From Roseivivax sp. GX 12232 (lineage in GTDB: Bacteria; Pseudomonadota; Alphaproteobacteria; Rhodobacterales; Rhodobacteraceae): a stretch of 64,000 nt of DNA. Each line of letters begins with the position of its first letter. Positions within the stretch are counted from its first letter, which is position 1. The DNA is taken from assembly GCF_021272185.1 (NCBI RefSeq), contig NZ_JAJSEC010000006.1, positions 62,001 through 126,000 on the forward strand, given 5' to 3'. Made by a program: the position numbers and the translations under genes. The notes under the pieces were generated by a model that was given only the letters and a program-made list of their open reading frames with translations, did no database searches and was not told where the DNA came from. Shown one piece after another: positions 1 to 9,510 of the stretch.

Positions 1-645
1 CTCGAGGCCGAGGGTCTGGAGCTCACCCCCTTCGCGCCAGCCAACGCGGGCCTGAAGGTCGACTGGTCGCCGCATATGACCCGCCATTTCGGCGCGCCCC
101 TGAAGAACATCGCACTGACGGCAGGCGACATCACCGCACGCGGCGAGGCGGTGATCTCCGCCCGGGGGCTCGAGGGCGGCGGGCTCTACCCGCTCTCGCC
201 CGCGCTGCGGCAGGGGGCGGCGCTGACCCTCGACCTCGCGCCCGACCGCACGGTGGAGGCGCTGGCCCGGCGGCTCGCGCGGCCGCGCGGCAAGGACAGC
301 CTGTCGAACTGGCTGCGCAAGGCGCTGAAACTCTCGCCGCAGGCCCAGGCGCTGGTCATGGAATGCGCCCGCCCCCTGCCCCGGGAGCCCGAGGCGCTGG
401 CCCGGCTCCTGAAGGCCCTGCCGGTCGCGCACGCGGGGCTGCGGCCTTTGGACGAGGCGATCTCCACCGCCGGCGGGCTGCCGCGGGCGGCGCTGGACGA
501 GGGGCTCATGCTGCGCGCCAAGCCCGGGGTCTTCGCCGCCGGAGAGATGCTCGACTGGGAAGCGCCGACGGGCGGCTACCTGCTGACCGCCTGCATGGCG
601 ACCGGCCTCTGGGCCGGGAGGCACGCGGCGCGGCATGGCGGGTAA
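1..645 (+). CDS. HI0933/BaiN-like FAD-binding oxidoreductase, 5' partial
   Basis: The reading frame is open from base 1, so the start and the N-terminal FAD-binding part lie before the window; 214 residues are visible. The C-terminal stretch has the family pattern of a conserved GG (STAGGLPRAAL), then FAAGEMLDWEAPTGGY, then a closing helix ending MATGLWAGRHAA. This matches flavoproteins of the HI0933/BaiN group (TIGR03862-like branch), which are soluble FAD enzymes whose substrate is mostly unknown. It ends TAA at 643-645. The nearest ATG in frame, at 76, is internal because homology-like sequence continues upstream of it. Family is fairly sure; reaction is not known. Confidence 0.8.
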   Translation, partial: LEAEGLELTPFAPANAGLKVDWSPHMTRHFGAPLKNIALTAGDITARGEAVISARGLEGGGLYPLSPALRQGAALTLDLAPDRTVEALARRLARPRGKDSLSNWLRKALKLSPQAQALVMECARPLPREPEALARLLKALPVAHAGLRPLDEAISTAGGLPRAALDEGLMLRAKPGVFAAGEMLDWEAPTGGYLLTACMATGLWAGRHAARHGG

Positions 646-647
646 GC

Positions 648-709
648 CTCAGGCGGGCGCAGGCGGCGCGGTATGGTGGCTAGAGCTCAGGCTGGCGCAG
701 GCGGCGCGG
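648..709. repeat. two 24-bp direct repeats, 38 bp apart
   Basis: The bases at 648-671 and 686-709 are the same 24-mer, starting CTCAGGC and ending GGCGGCGCGG, with one mismatch. They lie just after the flavoprotein stop codon. This looks like a local duplication in non-coding DNA. No function is visible. Confidence 0.6.
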
Positions 710-806
710 CCGGGCAGCACGGCATTCTAACGATCGGCGTCATGCCTGCGCATGTCGCGCGTCACCCAAGCGCCTCCATCGCCCTCACGTCTGCCCGCGC
801 GGCGCC

Positions 807-1397
807 CTAGGGCAGCGCGGCCGCCCGCCGGTAGGCCTCGCGGTCGCGCAGGCGGCGGGTGTAGGCCTTGAAGGCCTCGGGCGGGTCGGGGAACTTCGCC
901 ACCCGCGCCCAGCCGCCGCAATGGCACAGGATGATGTCCGGCACGGTCATCTCCTCGCCCATGATATAGGGCCCCTCGATGCCCGCGGTGATGCGTTCGA
1001 GGTTGGCGGCGAACTCGGACTTCAGGCTGTCCTTCACCTCGGGCACGCGCTTGTCCTCGGGCAACACGAAACTGTGCCGCGCGGCGGTCCAGATGATCGC
1101 GTCGAGCTCGTCGAGGATGCGGAAGGTCCAGCTGTCCTGCACCGCGCGCTCGGGCGTGCCGGCAGGACAGGTGAAGGCGCCGTGGCGGTCGGCCAGGAAG
1201 GTCAGGATCGCCGCCGAATCGGGGATCGCGCGGCCATCGGCCAGCAGCACCGGCACCTTGCCGAGGGGGCTCGCTTCGCGGACCTCGGCGCTTTGCGGGC
1301 CGACGGGCAGATGTTCGTAATCGACCCCCAGCTCCTCGAGCAGCCAGAGCGGGCGGAAGGCACGGGTCTTGGCGGTGCCGATCAGGGTGTAGCGCAT
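807..1397 (-). CDS. Glutathione S-transferase family protein
   Basis: A 196-residue cytosolic protein of normal GST length. The N-terminal thioredoxin-fold half begins MRYTLIGTAKTRAFRP and carries the glutathione-contact motif SPLGKVPVLL (about residues 43-52) followed by PDSAAILTFLADRHG, the usual acidic-Ser pair. The rest is the helical C-terminal domain. GSTs of this kind conjugate or reduce glutathione-linked substrates; the substrate cannot be told from sequence. It stands alone, downstream of holA on the same strand but more than 100 bp away. Confidence 0.85.
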   Translation of the reverse strand: MRYTLIGTAKTRAFRPLWLLEELGVDYEHLPVGPQSAEVREASPLGKVPVLLADGRAIPDSAAILTFLADRHGAFTCPAGTPERAVQDSWTFRILDELDAIIWTAARHSFVLPEDKRVPEVKDSLKSEFAANLERITAGIEGPYIMGEEMTVPDIILCHCGGWARVAKFPDPPEAFKAYTRRLRDREAYRRAAALP

Positions 1398-1519
1398 GGG
1401 AAAGACGGCCTTCTTGCAAGTCGGGGCCGGAGGCTGCCAGCCCTGCCTTCAGAGTGGCCGAAGCCCCCCGGCTCCGCAACAGCGCCGATCCGGGGCGGCC
1501 TGAGACGACCCAGCGCCGA

Positions 1520-2545
1520 TCAGCGCCGCGCCAGCATCGCGAGCCGGATCAGCGTGCGTTCGACCAGCGCCATCTGCGGGGCCTTCTGGCCCGCCGAGCG
1601 CAGCGACAGGTCGGTGTCGGTCAGGATCGTCAGCGCCTGTTCGAGCTTGCGCCCGCCCCAGCCCTGGGCCTGGCGGATCATCCGGTCGCGGCGCGGCCCG
1701 AAGACCGGCGGCCGGGCCCGGCCCATGCCCGCCTGCGGCCCGCCGGGATCGGCGGCGGCGGCATGCAGCACGCGGAAATGCCGGGTCGCCATGATCACCA
1801 GCGTCACCGCGTTGGTGCCCTGGGCGCCGAGGCGCTGCATCACCGGGCCGATCTCGTCGGTGCGGCCCTCGGCCACCACATGCAGGATCTCGTCGACATC
1901 CGCCTCGGTCGAGGTCGGCGCCATGAGCGCCACTTCCGCCGCGCTCAGCGGGCTCTCGTCGCCGATCTTGTAAAGCGCGACCTTCTCGATGGTCTGGCGG
2001 AAATCGCCGGGATCGAGCGTGCGCGCCAGCGCGAAAAGCGCATCGCCGGCGGCGCGGTCGAAGCCGGTCAGCCCGGCGCGCTCGAGGTCGGCCTCGATCT
2101 CGGCGCGGCTCGGCGGGTCGTTGTAGATGCCCGCGGCATAGGCGCGCTTGTGGCCCTCGAAGGCCTTGCGCAGCTTGGAGGAGGCCTTGAGCTGCCCCGC
2201 CGTCACCACGATCTGCGCGTCGCCCGGACGCCAGTCTTCGAGCGCGGCGATCACCGCGGGGGCGGCGTTGTCATTGGCCTCCTCGACGAAGGCCACGCGG
2301 GGGCCCGGGAAGAAGCCCTGCGCCTTGATCGCATCCAGAAGCCGCGAAGGTTCCTTGCGCAGATCGCCGCCGGACATCCGGGTGAGGCGCATCTCTTCCT
2401 CGCCGTTCGGCCCGAGGAGCGCCGCCACCACCTCCTGGCGCTTCAGCGCGACGCGCATGGCGTCCTCGCCAAAGATCAGGAGCCCCGCGGCCTCGGGATC
2501 GGGCTTGCGGAAATAGGCGGGCGCGTCGCGGGCCGAAAGCTTCAT
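1520..2545 (-). CDS. holA: DNA polymerase III subunit delta
   Basis: A 341-residue protein matching HolA in length and layout. The delta subunit is the clamp-loader wrench that opens the beta ring. It starts [17 protein letters not shown], has the N-terminal RecA-like (but non-ATPase) domain with LIFGEDAMRVALKRQEV, and the conserved middle GDALFALARTLDPGDFRQTIEKVALYK where the DnaA-like lid and collar begin. The start ATG overlaps the stop of lptE by 4 bases (ATGA, 2542-2545), so it is translationally coupled. The lptE-holA pairing is a common proteobacterial arrangement, which supports both calls. Confidence 0.93.
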   Translation of the reverse strand: MKLSARDAPAYFRKPDPEAAGLLIFGEDAMRVALKRQEVVAALLGPNGEEEMRLTRMSGGDLRKEPSRLLDAIKAQGFFPGPRVAFVEEANDNAAPAVIAALEDWRPGDAQIVVTAGQLKASSKLRKAFEGHKRAYAAGIYNDPPSRAEIEADLERAGLTGFDRAAGDALFALARTLDPGDFRQTIEKVALYKIGDESPLSAAEVALMAPTSTEADVDEILHVVAEGRTDEIGPVMQRLGAQGTNAVTLVIMATRHFRVLHAAAADPGGPQAGMGRARPPVFGPRRDRMIRQAQGWGGRKLEQALTILTDTDLSLRSAGQKAPQMALVERTLIRLAMLARR

Positions 2546-3039
2546 GTCGCGGGCGGCAGCCGGTCGGACATGAAGATCAGCTCCTCGACGATGCGGTCGG
2601 CGAGAATCGTGGTCAGCCGCTCCTGCGCGTCGGCCTGGGCGGCGGGGGTCGAGACGATGGAGCCGGTGGCGGAATAGCCCACGAACTCCTCGACCTGGCC
2701 CGCGTCGATCACCGTGCCGGTGGCGTCGCGCAGCCGGTAGCCCGCGGTGCCGACAAGGCGGAACCGGGTGGTGAAGCCCGCCGAGGTGGTGCCGAAGTCC
2801 TGTTCCTCGGCGCGGATCGTCACTTCAAGCCTGTAGGGCCCGGAAGCCCGGCCCAGCCGGTCCTCGAGCCGCCGCCGCAACAGGTAGCCGTTGCGGTTGT
2901 CCGGCGCCTCGACGCGGATCCTCTCCTGCAGCGCCATGGCGCCGCCCGTGGGCCCATAGGCCGGCGCGAAGCCGCAGGCGGCCAGCACCAGGCCCAGCAC
3001 CAGGCCGGCCAGAAGGCGGCGGCGTTCAGATGACCACAT
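2542..3039 (-). CDS. lptE: LPS assembly lipoprotein LptE
   Basis: A 165-residue lipoprotein. The first 22 residues form a lipoprotein signal ending in the lipobox LAAC, then GFAPAYGP. LptE plugs the LptD barrel and helps place LPS on the cell surface. The body has the alternating strands and the RLEDRLGR and [13 protein letters not shown] segments typical of alphaproteobacterial LptE, which is poorly conserved, so position between leuS and holA adds weight. Its start lies 14 bases inside the end of leuS and its end overlaps holA by 4 bases, making a tight three-gene operon. Confidence 0.9.
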   Translation of the reverse strand: MWSSERRRLLAGLVLGLVLAACGFAPAYGPTGGAMALQERIRVEAPDNRNGYLLRRRLEDRLGRASGPYRLEVTIRAEEQDFGTTSAGFTTRFRLVGTAGYRLRDATGTVIDAGQVEEFVGYSATGSIVSTPAAQADAQERLTTILADRIVEELIFMSDRLPPAT

Positions 3040-5602
3040 TCACGATCCGTCCCGGCACCACGATCACCTTCTTCGGTTCGGCGCCGTCGAGCGCCTTGAC
3101 CACAGCATGATGAGCCAGCGCGGTCTTTTCAACCTCGCCCTTGTCCATGTCCTTCGGCACGGCGATCTCGGCGCGGCGCTTGCCGTTGACCTGGATCGGC
3201 AGGGTCACCGTGTCCTCGACCATCATGGCCTCGTCGGCGACCGGCCAGGGCGCGTTGGCGATCAGCCCTTCGCCGCCCAGGAGCGCCCAGAGCTCCTCGG
3301 CCAGATGCGGGGTCATGGGCGACATGAGCTGCGCCAGCGCGCGGGCCGCCTGGCGCTTGGCCTCGCCGCCCGCCTCGGCCTTCGACAAGGTGCTGGTGAA
3401 GGCGTAGAGCCGGGCGATGGCGGCGTTGAAGCCGAAGCTCTCGATGCCCTGGGTGACATCGTGGATCGCCTTGTGCATCTCGCGCAGGAGGTCCTCGTCG
3501 CCGGGCTTGGCCGGCGCCTCGGAGGCCGCGGCCTCGGAGGCGATGCGGAAGACCCGCGCGAGGTGCTTGTTGGCCGCCTCGGCGCCCGAGGCGGTCCATT
3601 CCACGTCGCGCTCGGGCGGGCTGTCGGAGAGGACGAACCAGCGCGCGGTATCGGCGCCGTATTGGCCGATGATCGCCACCGGGTCGACGACGTTGTTCTT
3701 GGACTTCGACATCTTGGCCGAGGGGATCACCTCGACCTCGCTGCCGTCGGCGCGCAGGAGCGCCTTGCCGTCCTTCAGCTCGACGTCCTCGGGGTAGTGG
3801 TAGACCGGGCGCCCGTCGGCGCCGGTGGTCTTGTAGATCGCATGGGTGACCATGCCCTGGGTGAAGAGCGCGTTGAACGGCTCGCTCGACTTCGCGGGCA
3901 AATGGCCGGTCATCTGCATCGCCCGCGCGAAGAAGCGCGAGTAGAGCAGGTGCAGGATCGCGTGTTCGATGCCGCCGATATACTGGTCGACGTTCATCCA
4001 GTACTCCGCCTCGGCCAGGTCGGTCGGGGTCTCGGCCCGGGGCGCGGTGAAGCGGGCGAAATACCACGAGCTGTCCACGAAGGTGTCCATCGTGTCGGTC
4101 TCGCGCTTGGCCGCCGCGCCGCAGGCGGGGCAGCTCACGTCGCGCCAGCTCGGGTGCCGGTCGAGCGGGTTGCCCGGCTGGTCGAAGGAGACGTCGTCGG
4201 GCAGGCGCACCGGCAGGTTCTCTTTCTTCTCGGGCACCACGCCGCAGGTCTCGCAATGCACCACCGGGATCGGGCAGCCCCAGTAGCGCTGCCGCGACAG
4301 CCCCCAGTCGCGCAGGCGGAACTTGGTCACGCCCTGGCCGACGCCGTTCTCCTCGCAGAAGGCGATGGCGGCATCGACGCCCTGCTCTCCGGTCTGCGCT
4401 TCCTCGCCGGCGAAGCCCTTGATGTAGCGGACGGTTTCCTGCTTCGGGGGCACATAGGCCGGGCCGCCCTCCTCGGGCAGGATGAAGGTGCCCTCCTCGC
4501 CCATGGCGGGGGCGTAGACGGTGCTGACCGGCAGCTCGTATTTCCGCGCGAACTCGAGGTCACGCTGGTCATGCGCCGGGCAGCCGAAGATCGCGCCGGT
4601 GCCGTAGTCCATCAGGATGAAGTTGGCGATATAGACCGGCAGCTCCCAGGAGGTGTCGAAGGGATGGCGCACGGTGATGCCGGTGTCGAAGCCGCGCTTC
4701 TCGGCGGTCTCCAGCTCTTCCTCCGAGGTGCCCATGCGGCGGCAGTCGGCGTTGAACGCGGCGATCTCGTCGTTGTCGCGCTCCAGCGCCCGGGCCAGCG
4801 GGTGGTCGGGAGAGATGCCGACGAAGCTCGCGCCCATGAGCGTGTCGGGCCGGGTGGTATAGACCTCGATCCGGTCGAAGCCCTCGGGCGCATCCGAGGT
4901 CGAGAAGGCGAACTGCAGGCCGCGGCTCTTGCCGATCCAGTTGGCCTGCATGGCCTTGACCTTGGCCGGCCAGTCGTCGAGCCCCTCAATCGCCTCGAGC
5001 AGTTCCTCGGAATAGTCGGAGATGCGGAAGAACCACTGGGTCAGCTCGCGCCGTTCGACCAGCGCGCCCGAGCGCCAGCCGCGGCCGTTCTCGACCTGCT
5101 CGTTGGCGAGCACCGTCATGTCCACCGGGTCCCAGTTGACCACCGCGTTCTTGCGGTAGACCAGCCCCTTTTCCAGGAAGTCGAGGAACAGCGCCTGCTG
5201 CTGGCCGTAGTAGTCCGGGTCGCAGGTGGCGAACTCGCGGCTCCAATCGATCGACAGGCCCAGCGGCTTCATCTGGCCGCGCATGTCGGCGATGTTGGAA
5301 TAGGTCCAGTCCTTCGGGTGCCCGCCCGAGGCCATGGCCGCGTTCTCCGCCGGCATGCCGAAGGCGTCCCAGCCCATCGGGTGCAGCACGCTGTGGCCGG
5401 TCGCCAGCTTGTAGCGCGCCACCACGTCGCCCATCGTGTAGTTGCGCACGTGGCCGATGTGGATGCGGCCCGAGGGATAGGGGAACATCTCGAGGACGTA
5501 ATACTTCGGCTTGTCGTCCGACCGCCGGGCCTCGAAGGTTCCGGCCTCGTCCCAGGCCTGTTGCCATTTCGGCTCGATCTCGGCGGGGCTGTAGCGCGAC
5601 AT
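3026..5602 (-). CDS. leuS: Leucyl-tRNA synthetase
   Basis: An 858-residue class Ia aminoacyl-tRNA synthetase that charges tRNA-Leu with leucine. The HIGH motif is in [17 protein letters not shown] (around residue 47) and KMSKS is in [15 protein letters not shown] (around residue 628). Between them lies the CP1 editing domain with [15 protein letters not shown] and a zinc-like cysteine cluster (CETCG and CPACG). The C-terminal anticodon and tail domains are complete, ending GRIVNVVI. The ATG at 5602 gives [15 protein letters not shown], the usual LeuS opening. It is the first gene of leuS-lptE-holA. Confidence 0.98.
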   Translation of the reverse strand: MSRYSPAEIEPKWQQAWDEAGTFEARRSDDKPKYYVLEMFPYPSGRIHIGHVRNYTMGDVVARYKLATGHSVLHPMGWDAFGMPAENAAMASGGHPKDWTYSNIADMRGQMKPLGLSIDWSREFATCDPDYYGQQQALFLDFLEKGLVYRKNAVVNWDPVDMTVLANEQVENGRGWRSGALVERRELTQWFFRISDYSEELLEAIEGLDDWPAKVKAMQANWIGKSRGLQFAFSTSDAPEGFDRIEVYTTRPDTLMGASFVGISPDHPLARALERDNDEIAAFNADCRRMGTSEEELETAEKRGFDTGITVRHPFDTSWELPVYIANFILMDYGTGAIFGCPAHDQRDLEFARKYELPVSTVYAPAMGEEGTFILPEEGGPAYVPPKQETVRYIKGFAGEEAQTGEQGVDAAIAFCEENGVGQGVTKFRLRDWGLSRQRYWGCPIPVVHCETCGVVPEKKENLPVRLPDDVSFDQPGNPLDRHPSWRDVSCPACGAAAKRETDTMDTFVDSSWYFARFTAPRAETPTDLAEAEYWMNVDQYIGGIEHAILHLLYSRFFARAMQMTGHLPAKSSEPFNALFTQGMVTHAIYKTTGADGRPVYHYPEDVELKDGKALLRADGSEVEVIPSAKMSKSKNNVVDPVAIIGQYGADTARWFVLSDSPPERDVEWTASGAEAANKHLARVFRIASEAAASEAPAKPGDEDLLREMHKAIHDVTQGIESFGFNAAIARLYAFTSTLSKAEAGGEAKRQAARALAQLMSPMTPHLAEELWALLGGEGLIANAPWPVADEAMMVEDTVTLPIQVNGKRRAEIAVPKDMDKGEVEKTALAHHAVVKALDGAEPKKVIVVPGRIVNVVI

Positions 5603-6132
5603 CGGGGCGTCCTTTTCCAGCGGCTGTCAGTCGGGTGTTGCAGGCCGCGTGATAGGGCGCGGGGGCGGCGGCGTCCAGCCCACCGTGGCGGCGGCCTTGG
5701 GCGCCCGGGTCGCGGTTTTGGCGGTCCGGGGTGGTCGGAGGGCGGTGCGCCGTGGCGGGGAGGCTCCGGGCGCGCCTCGGCTGGGCCCCTGCCCCTGGGG
5801 CTTCGCGTGGTCCGGTCAGCTCCCGGTTTGGCTTCTACCCTCGGCTGTCGCGCGCTCCGCTCAGGCCCAGGTCTGCACCGCGACCCGTCGCGCGTCCCGG
5901 CCAGCGGCCAAGTCTCCGCCCCGCCCTGCGCCTCTCCTCTGTGCGAGCGCCGGGCTCCGGCCTGCAGTCCGGCCCTCGCCCGACCAATGACTTCCCTCAC
6001 TACGCCCGCCCAACGGGCAGGATGGGCACAGGTCACCCGCCAACCGCCGCGCGAGGATTGGCGCGGCGGGGCGCGCCGTGTCAGATCGGGCGCGGGGGCC
6101 CGCCCCCGGGACAGCTTCGATCACAGGCGCGC
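5603..6132. other. 530-bp region without a gene
   Basis: This lies between the divergent starts of leuS and the glycosyltransferase and must hold both promoters. The open frames across it are low-complexity Arg/Ala/Gly shadows with no homology-like sequence. It is long compared with other divergent spacers in the window. No strong palindrome or A+T-rich promoter block stands out. Confidence 0.5.
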
Positions 6133-7392
6133 ATGAAGATCCTCTGCATCCACCAGAACTTTCCCGGCCAGTACAAGCACCTCGCCCCGGCGCTGGTGGC
6201 GCGCGGCCACGAGGTCCGCGCCCTGACCCTGCGCGTCAAGGAGCGCACCACCTGGAAGGGCGTCGACGTGCTGCCCTACAAGGTCGAGGGCCGCTCGACC
6301 AAGGGCGTCTTCCCGCTGGCCGCCGACTTCGAGACCAAGCTGATGCGCGCGACCTATTGTTACCGCGCCGCGCTGGCCCTGCGCGACCAGGGCTTCAGCC
6401 CCGACGTGATCCTCGCCCATCACGGCTGGGGCGAGAGCCTGTTCCTGAAGGATGTCTGGCCCGAGGCGCGCCTGGGCCTTTACTGCGAGCTCTACTACAG
6501 CTCCGACCCCGCGATCACCGCCTTCGACCCGGAGTTCGCGCCGAAAAACATGGCCGACCAGCCGCTGAAGCTGCGGCTGAAGAACTTCAACAACCGCATG
6601 CACGAAGAGATCATGGATTCGGGCCTCTCGCCCACGCGGTTCCAGGCCGACACCTTCCCGGAGGTCTTCCAGGACCGATTGAGCGTCATTCACGACGGCA
6701 TCGACACCGAAGCGGTGCGCCCGAACCCCGAGGCGTGGCTCGACCTGGACGAGGGCCGCGCGCTAACCCGCGCCGACGAGGTGGTGACCTTCATCAACCG
6801 CAACCTCGAGCCGCACCGGGGCTACCACGTCTTCATGCGCATGCTGCCCTCGCTGCTGAAGGCCCGGCCCGAGGCGCAGGTGGTGCTGCTCGGCGGCGAC
6901 GGGGTGAGCTACGGGTCGCGCTCGGCCTCGGGCAAGAGCTGGAAGGAGATCTTCATCGAGGAGGTCCGCGACCGGATCCCCGAAGCCGACTGGGCGCGGG
7001 TGCATTTCCTCGGCCGGGTCTCCTACGAGCGGTTCCTCTCGGTGATCCAGGTCAGCCGGGTGCATGTCTATCTGACCTACCCCTTCGTGCTGAGCTGGTC
7101 GCTTCTCGAGGCGATGAGCGCGGGGGCGGCTGTGGTCGCCAGCGACGTGGCCCCGGTGCGCGAGGTGCTGGACCATGACGTCACGGGCCGGCTGGTGGAT
7201 TTCTTCGACCAGGAGGCGCTGCTGACCGAGGTCACGGCGCTTCTCGAGGACGGCGACGCCCGCGCCCGCCTCGGCGCCGCGGCGCGCGCGCATGTTGTCG
7301 GGCACTACGATCTGCGGCGGGTCTGCCTGCCGCAGCATCTGGCCTGGGTGGAGCAGCTGGCGAAGAAGAAGGGTCGGTTGCCGAAGGATTGA
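6133..7392 (+). CDS. Glycosyltransferase family 4 protein
   Basis: A 419-residue GT-B-fold sugar transferase. The start ATG at 6133 gives MKILCIHQNFPGQYKHLAP, a typical GT4 opening with the glycine-containing loop. The second domain has VTFINRNLEPHRGYHVFM and VVLLGGDGVSYG. The donor-site region is WSLLEAMSAGAAVVASDV with the conserved E-rich signature. Many such enzymes build capsule, exopolysaccharide or LPS sugars. An open frame continues upstream to 5731, but it lacks homology-like content there. The gene stands alone on the strand opposite leuS and the DUF3576 gene. Donor and acceptor are unknown. Confidence 0.88.
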   Translation: MKILCIHQNFPGQYKHLAPALVARGHEVRALTLRVKERTTWKGVDVLPYKVEGRSTKGVFPLAADFETKLMRATYCYRAALALRDQGFSPDVILAHHGWGESLFLKDVWPEARLGLYCELYYSSDPAITAFDPEFAPKNMADQPLKLRLKNFNNRMHEEIMDSGLSPTRFQADTFPEVFQDRLSVIHDGIDTEAVRPNPEAWLDLDEGRALTRADEVVTFINRNLEPHRGYHVFMRMLPSLLKARPEAQVVLLGGDGVSYGSRSASGKSWKEIFIEEVRDRIPEADWARVHFLGRVSYERFLSVIQVSRVHVYLTYPFVLSWSLLEAMSAGAAVVASDVAPVREVLDHDVTGRLVDFFDQEALLTEVTALLEDGDARARLGAAARAHVVGHYDLRRVCLPQHLAWVEQLAKKKGRLPKD

Positions 7393-7541
7393 GGTGGGGT
7401 GCTTGGGCAGCGCCGCGTGCGCAATGCAGTCCGCTTGGCTTTGATCGTGGGGAGGTGCGCCGCGACTGAGGGCGATCTCACCTAGCGGCGGAGAAAGCCG
7501 CCCGCGCTCACCCTCCGCTCAAGCCACCTCCATCAGGCGCC

Positions 7542-7583
7542 CAAAAGAAAGCCCGCCACTCTCGATCCGAGGCGGCGGGCTTT
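7542..7583 (-). terminator. Rho-independent terminator of the DUF3576 gene
   Basis: The arms AAAGCCCGCC (7548-7557) and GGCGGGCTTT (7574-7583) form a 10-bp stem. On the minus strand the stem is followed by CTTTTGG, a short T tract. It lies about 40 bases past the stop of the minus-strand DUF3576 gene, as expected for its terminator. Confidence 0.75.
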
Positions 7584-7619
7584 CCCAAAATCTCGTCACA
7601 CCCCCGCAGGGCACCTGAA

Positions 7620-8126
7620 TCAGAAGCGCGAATCCTGCTGCCGCAGCTGCCGCGCGCGGGTCAGGATCGCATCCTCGACCGCCAGCACCGTCGCCGCGCT
7701 GGCCGGGCCCGAGCGCGTCTGCAGCGCCAGGTTCAACGAACGCGCGTCCAGCGCCGGGTCGGTGACATAGATCGTCGCGCGGTAAGGCTGCCCGCCGCCC
7801 GGCGGCGTGCCGTAGCCGGTGGTGATGACGCCGGTGAAGGGGTCGATCGATTCGATCGGCAGGAAATTCAGCGTCTCGAGCGAGGCGTTCCAGATGTAGC
7901 GGTTCACCGCGCCGATGTCCTGGGCGTCGCCGCGGTTGCGGAAGATGTCCCAGATGGTGCTCTCGGGCGGGCCCTCGCGGCCGTAGACTTCCTCGTCGAG
8001 GATCTCCTGGGCAGGCCGGGTCTCGACCGGCGCCGCGTCGGGGCTGCGCTGGAACATGCCGCAGCCCGCCAGCGCCACCAGCGCCGGAATGAGCCAGAGC
8101 CCTCTTGCGATGCGCAGTCCTGCCAT
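7620..8126 (-). CDS. DUF3576 domain lipoprotein
   Basis: A 168-residue lipoprotein. A hydrophobic signal ends in ALAGCGMF, a good lipobox. The mature part has VNRYIWNASLETLNFLPI followed by DPFTGVITTGYG, the core of DUF3576, and ends in a basic helix RARQLRQQ. The family is found in alphaproteobacteria, often next to leuS, and its function is unknown; an envelope role is inferred from the lipid anchor. Here a glycosyltransferase gene on the other strand separates it from leuS. It is divergent from the porin, with about 280 bases between starts. Confidence 0.88.
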   Translation of the reverse strand: MAGLRIARGLWLIPALVALAGCGMFQRSPDAAPVETRPAQEILDEEVYGREGPPESTIWDIFRNRGDAQDIGAVNRYIWNASLETLNFLPIESIDPFTGVITTGYGTPPGGGQPYRATIYVTDPALDARSLNLALQTRSGPASAATVLAVEDAILTRARQLRQQDSRF

Positions 8127-8407
8127 GTCCCCCGTCCCTTACGGCCCGTTTCGTCGCAGACCTCATTAACGGCCGCGTCGCCCCCCGACAAGCGGTCAAT
8201 GCCCCGCGCTCATGGGAGCATTTGGCCCCTGCAGGAGCGCCCCGCCCCGTCTGCGGCGGCTTTGTGGCAAATGTGCATCATGGAACGAGATGTTCCCGAG
8301 GCCGTCCCGCCGCCGCTTGCAAGGCCAGCCCCCGACGGCGCATAGAGACCGCATCAAGGCCGGGGCATCCGGATTGGTATGTGCCTTACGAACACATGAG
8401 GGAAACA

Positions 8408-9427
8408 ATGAAAAAGCTTCTTCTTGCATCCACCGCGCTGGTTGCTACCGCCGGGGTTGCCCAAGCCGATGTGGCTCTGTCGGGCTCCGCCGAGATGGGT
8501 ATCTACGGCGGCGAGGACATCGATACTCAGTTCTTCACCGACGTCGACGTCACCTTCACCATGTCCGGTGAAGCCGACAACGGCCTGACCTTCGGCGCGT
8601 CGATCGACCTCGACGAGTCCGACGGCGCCGACTCCACCTGCGACGACGCTGTTGGCCTGGGCGACAACGCTGCCGGCACCACCTGCGCCGTGAACGGCGA
8701 CTCCGACGCGTTCGACCCGAACGTGCAGGGCGGCGAGTCGATCTTCGTGTCCTTCGGCGGCGCGACCCTGACCATGGGCGACACCGACGGCGCACTCGAC
8801 GCACGCGTTCCGGAAATGGCGCTGGCAGGCGGCTCGCTTGCTGACGACGAAACCGCGCACAACGGCTTCGACAACGGCGCGATCCTCGACGGCGCCGGCG
8901 GCGACGGCCAGATCGCACGCTTCGACTACGCCTTCGGCGCAGCCGTCTTCTCGCTCTCCGCTGAGCAGGACGCAAACGGCGCAGGCGACGAGCCGGTCAT
9001 CGGCGTTGGTGTCAGCTACGCAGCTGACGTGTCGGGCATCGACATGAACGTCGGCCTCGGCTACCAGAAGCAGGAAGACAACCGGGCGGTCACCTCGTTC
9101 GCTGTCACCGGCGGCTTCGCCAACGGCCTGACCCTGGGCGCCACCGTGAGCAACTGGGACATCGACGGCGTTTCCGACGACGCGACCCACACCGGTCTCG
9201 GCATCGGCTACGAGATGAACGCTCTGGCCATCGGCTTCAACTACGGCCAGTACGAGCTCGACGGCGACCAGACCAGCGGCTGGGGCCTCGCAACCGTCTA
9301 CGACCTGGGCGGCGGCATCTCGCTGCGCGCAGGCTACGGCTGGTCCAGCGAAGACGAGATCGGCGGCTTCGGCGGCGCGACCGAAGACTTCGACACCTTC
9401 TCGCTCGGCGCGAAGATGTCCTTCTAA
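8408..9427 (+). CDS. Rhodobacter-type outer membrane porin
   Basis: A 339-residue secreted beta-barrel. The ATG at 8408 follows GAGGGAAACA and gives MKKLLLASTALVATAGVAQA, a clear signal peptide cut after AQA. The mature protein starts DVALSGSAEMGIYGG, with alternating amphipathic strands, Asp/Gly-rich loops, and a terminal Phe (LGAKMSF) that the BAM machinery recognises. The residue pattern fits the general-diffusion porins of Rhodobacter. Bases differ from neighbours: codons such as GCA, GTT and CTG are more even, as in highly expressed genes. A strong terminator follows directly. Confidence 0.93.
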   Translation: MKKLLLASTALVATAGVAQADVALSGSAEMGIYGGEDIDTQFFTDVDVTFTMSGEADNGLTFGASIDLDESDGADSTCDDAVGLGDNAAGTTCAVNGDSDAFDPNVQGGESIFVSFGGATLTMGDTDGALDARVPEMALAGGSLADDETAHNGFDNGAILDGAGGDGQIARFDYAFGAAVFSLSAEQDANGAGDEPVIGVGVSYAADVSGIDMNVGLGYQKQEDNRAVTSFAVTGGFANGLTLGATVSNWDIDGVSDDATHTGLGIGYEMNALAIGFNYGQYELDGDQTSGWGLATVYDLGGGISLRAGYGWSSEDEIGGFGGATEDFDTFSLGAKMSF

Positions 9428-9450
9428 TCTCCCCACGGAGATTTGGACGG

Positions 9451-9482
9451 AAGAGCGGGTCCTTCGGGCCCGCTCTTTTCTT
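9451..9482 (+). terminator. Strong Rho-independent terminator after the porin
   Basis: The arms AAGAGCGGGTCC and GGGCCCGCTCTT form a 12-bp stem with one G-U pair and the loop TTC, then TTTCTTTT. It starts 24 bases after the porin stop codon and matches the expectation for a strongly expressed single gene. Confidence 0.92.
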
Positions 9483-9510
9483 TTGTGCGGGGGCGGCTTA
9501 GACCGAAGCC

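Noticed and set aside
3107..6136. A 1009-residue open frame opposite leuS
   Set aside because: It is the antisense of leuS in a GC-rich genome, with His/Arg/Leu/Gly-rich, homology-free sequence.
8556..8975. An Arg-rich open frame opposite the porin
   Set aside because: Poly-Arg coding arises from the complementary strand of Asp/Ala/Gly codons; there is no plausible start site.
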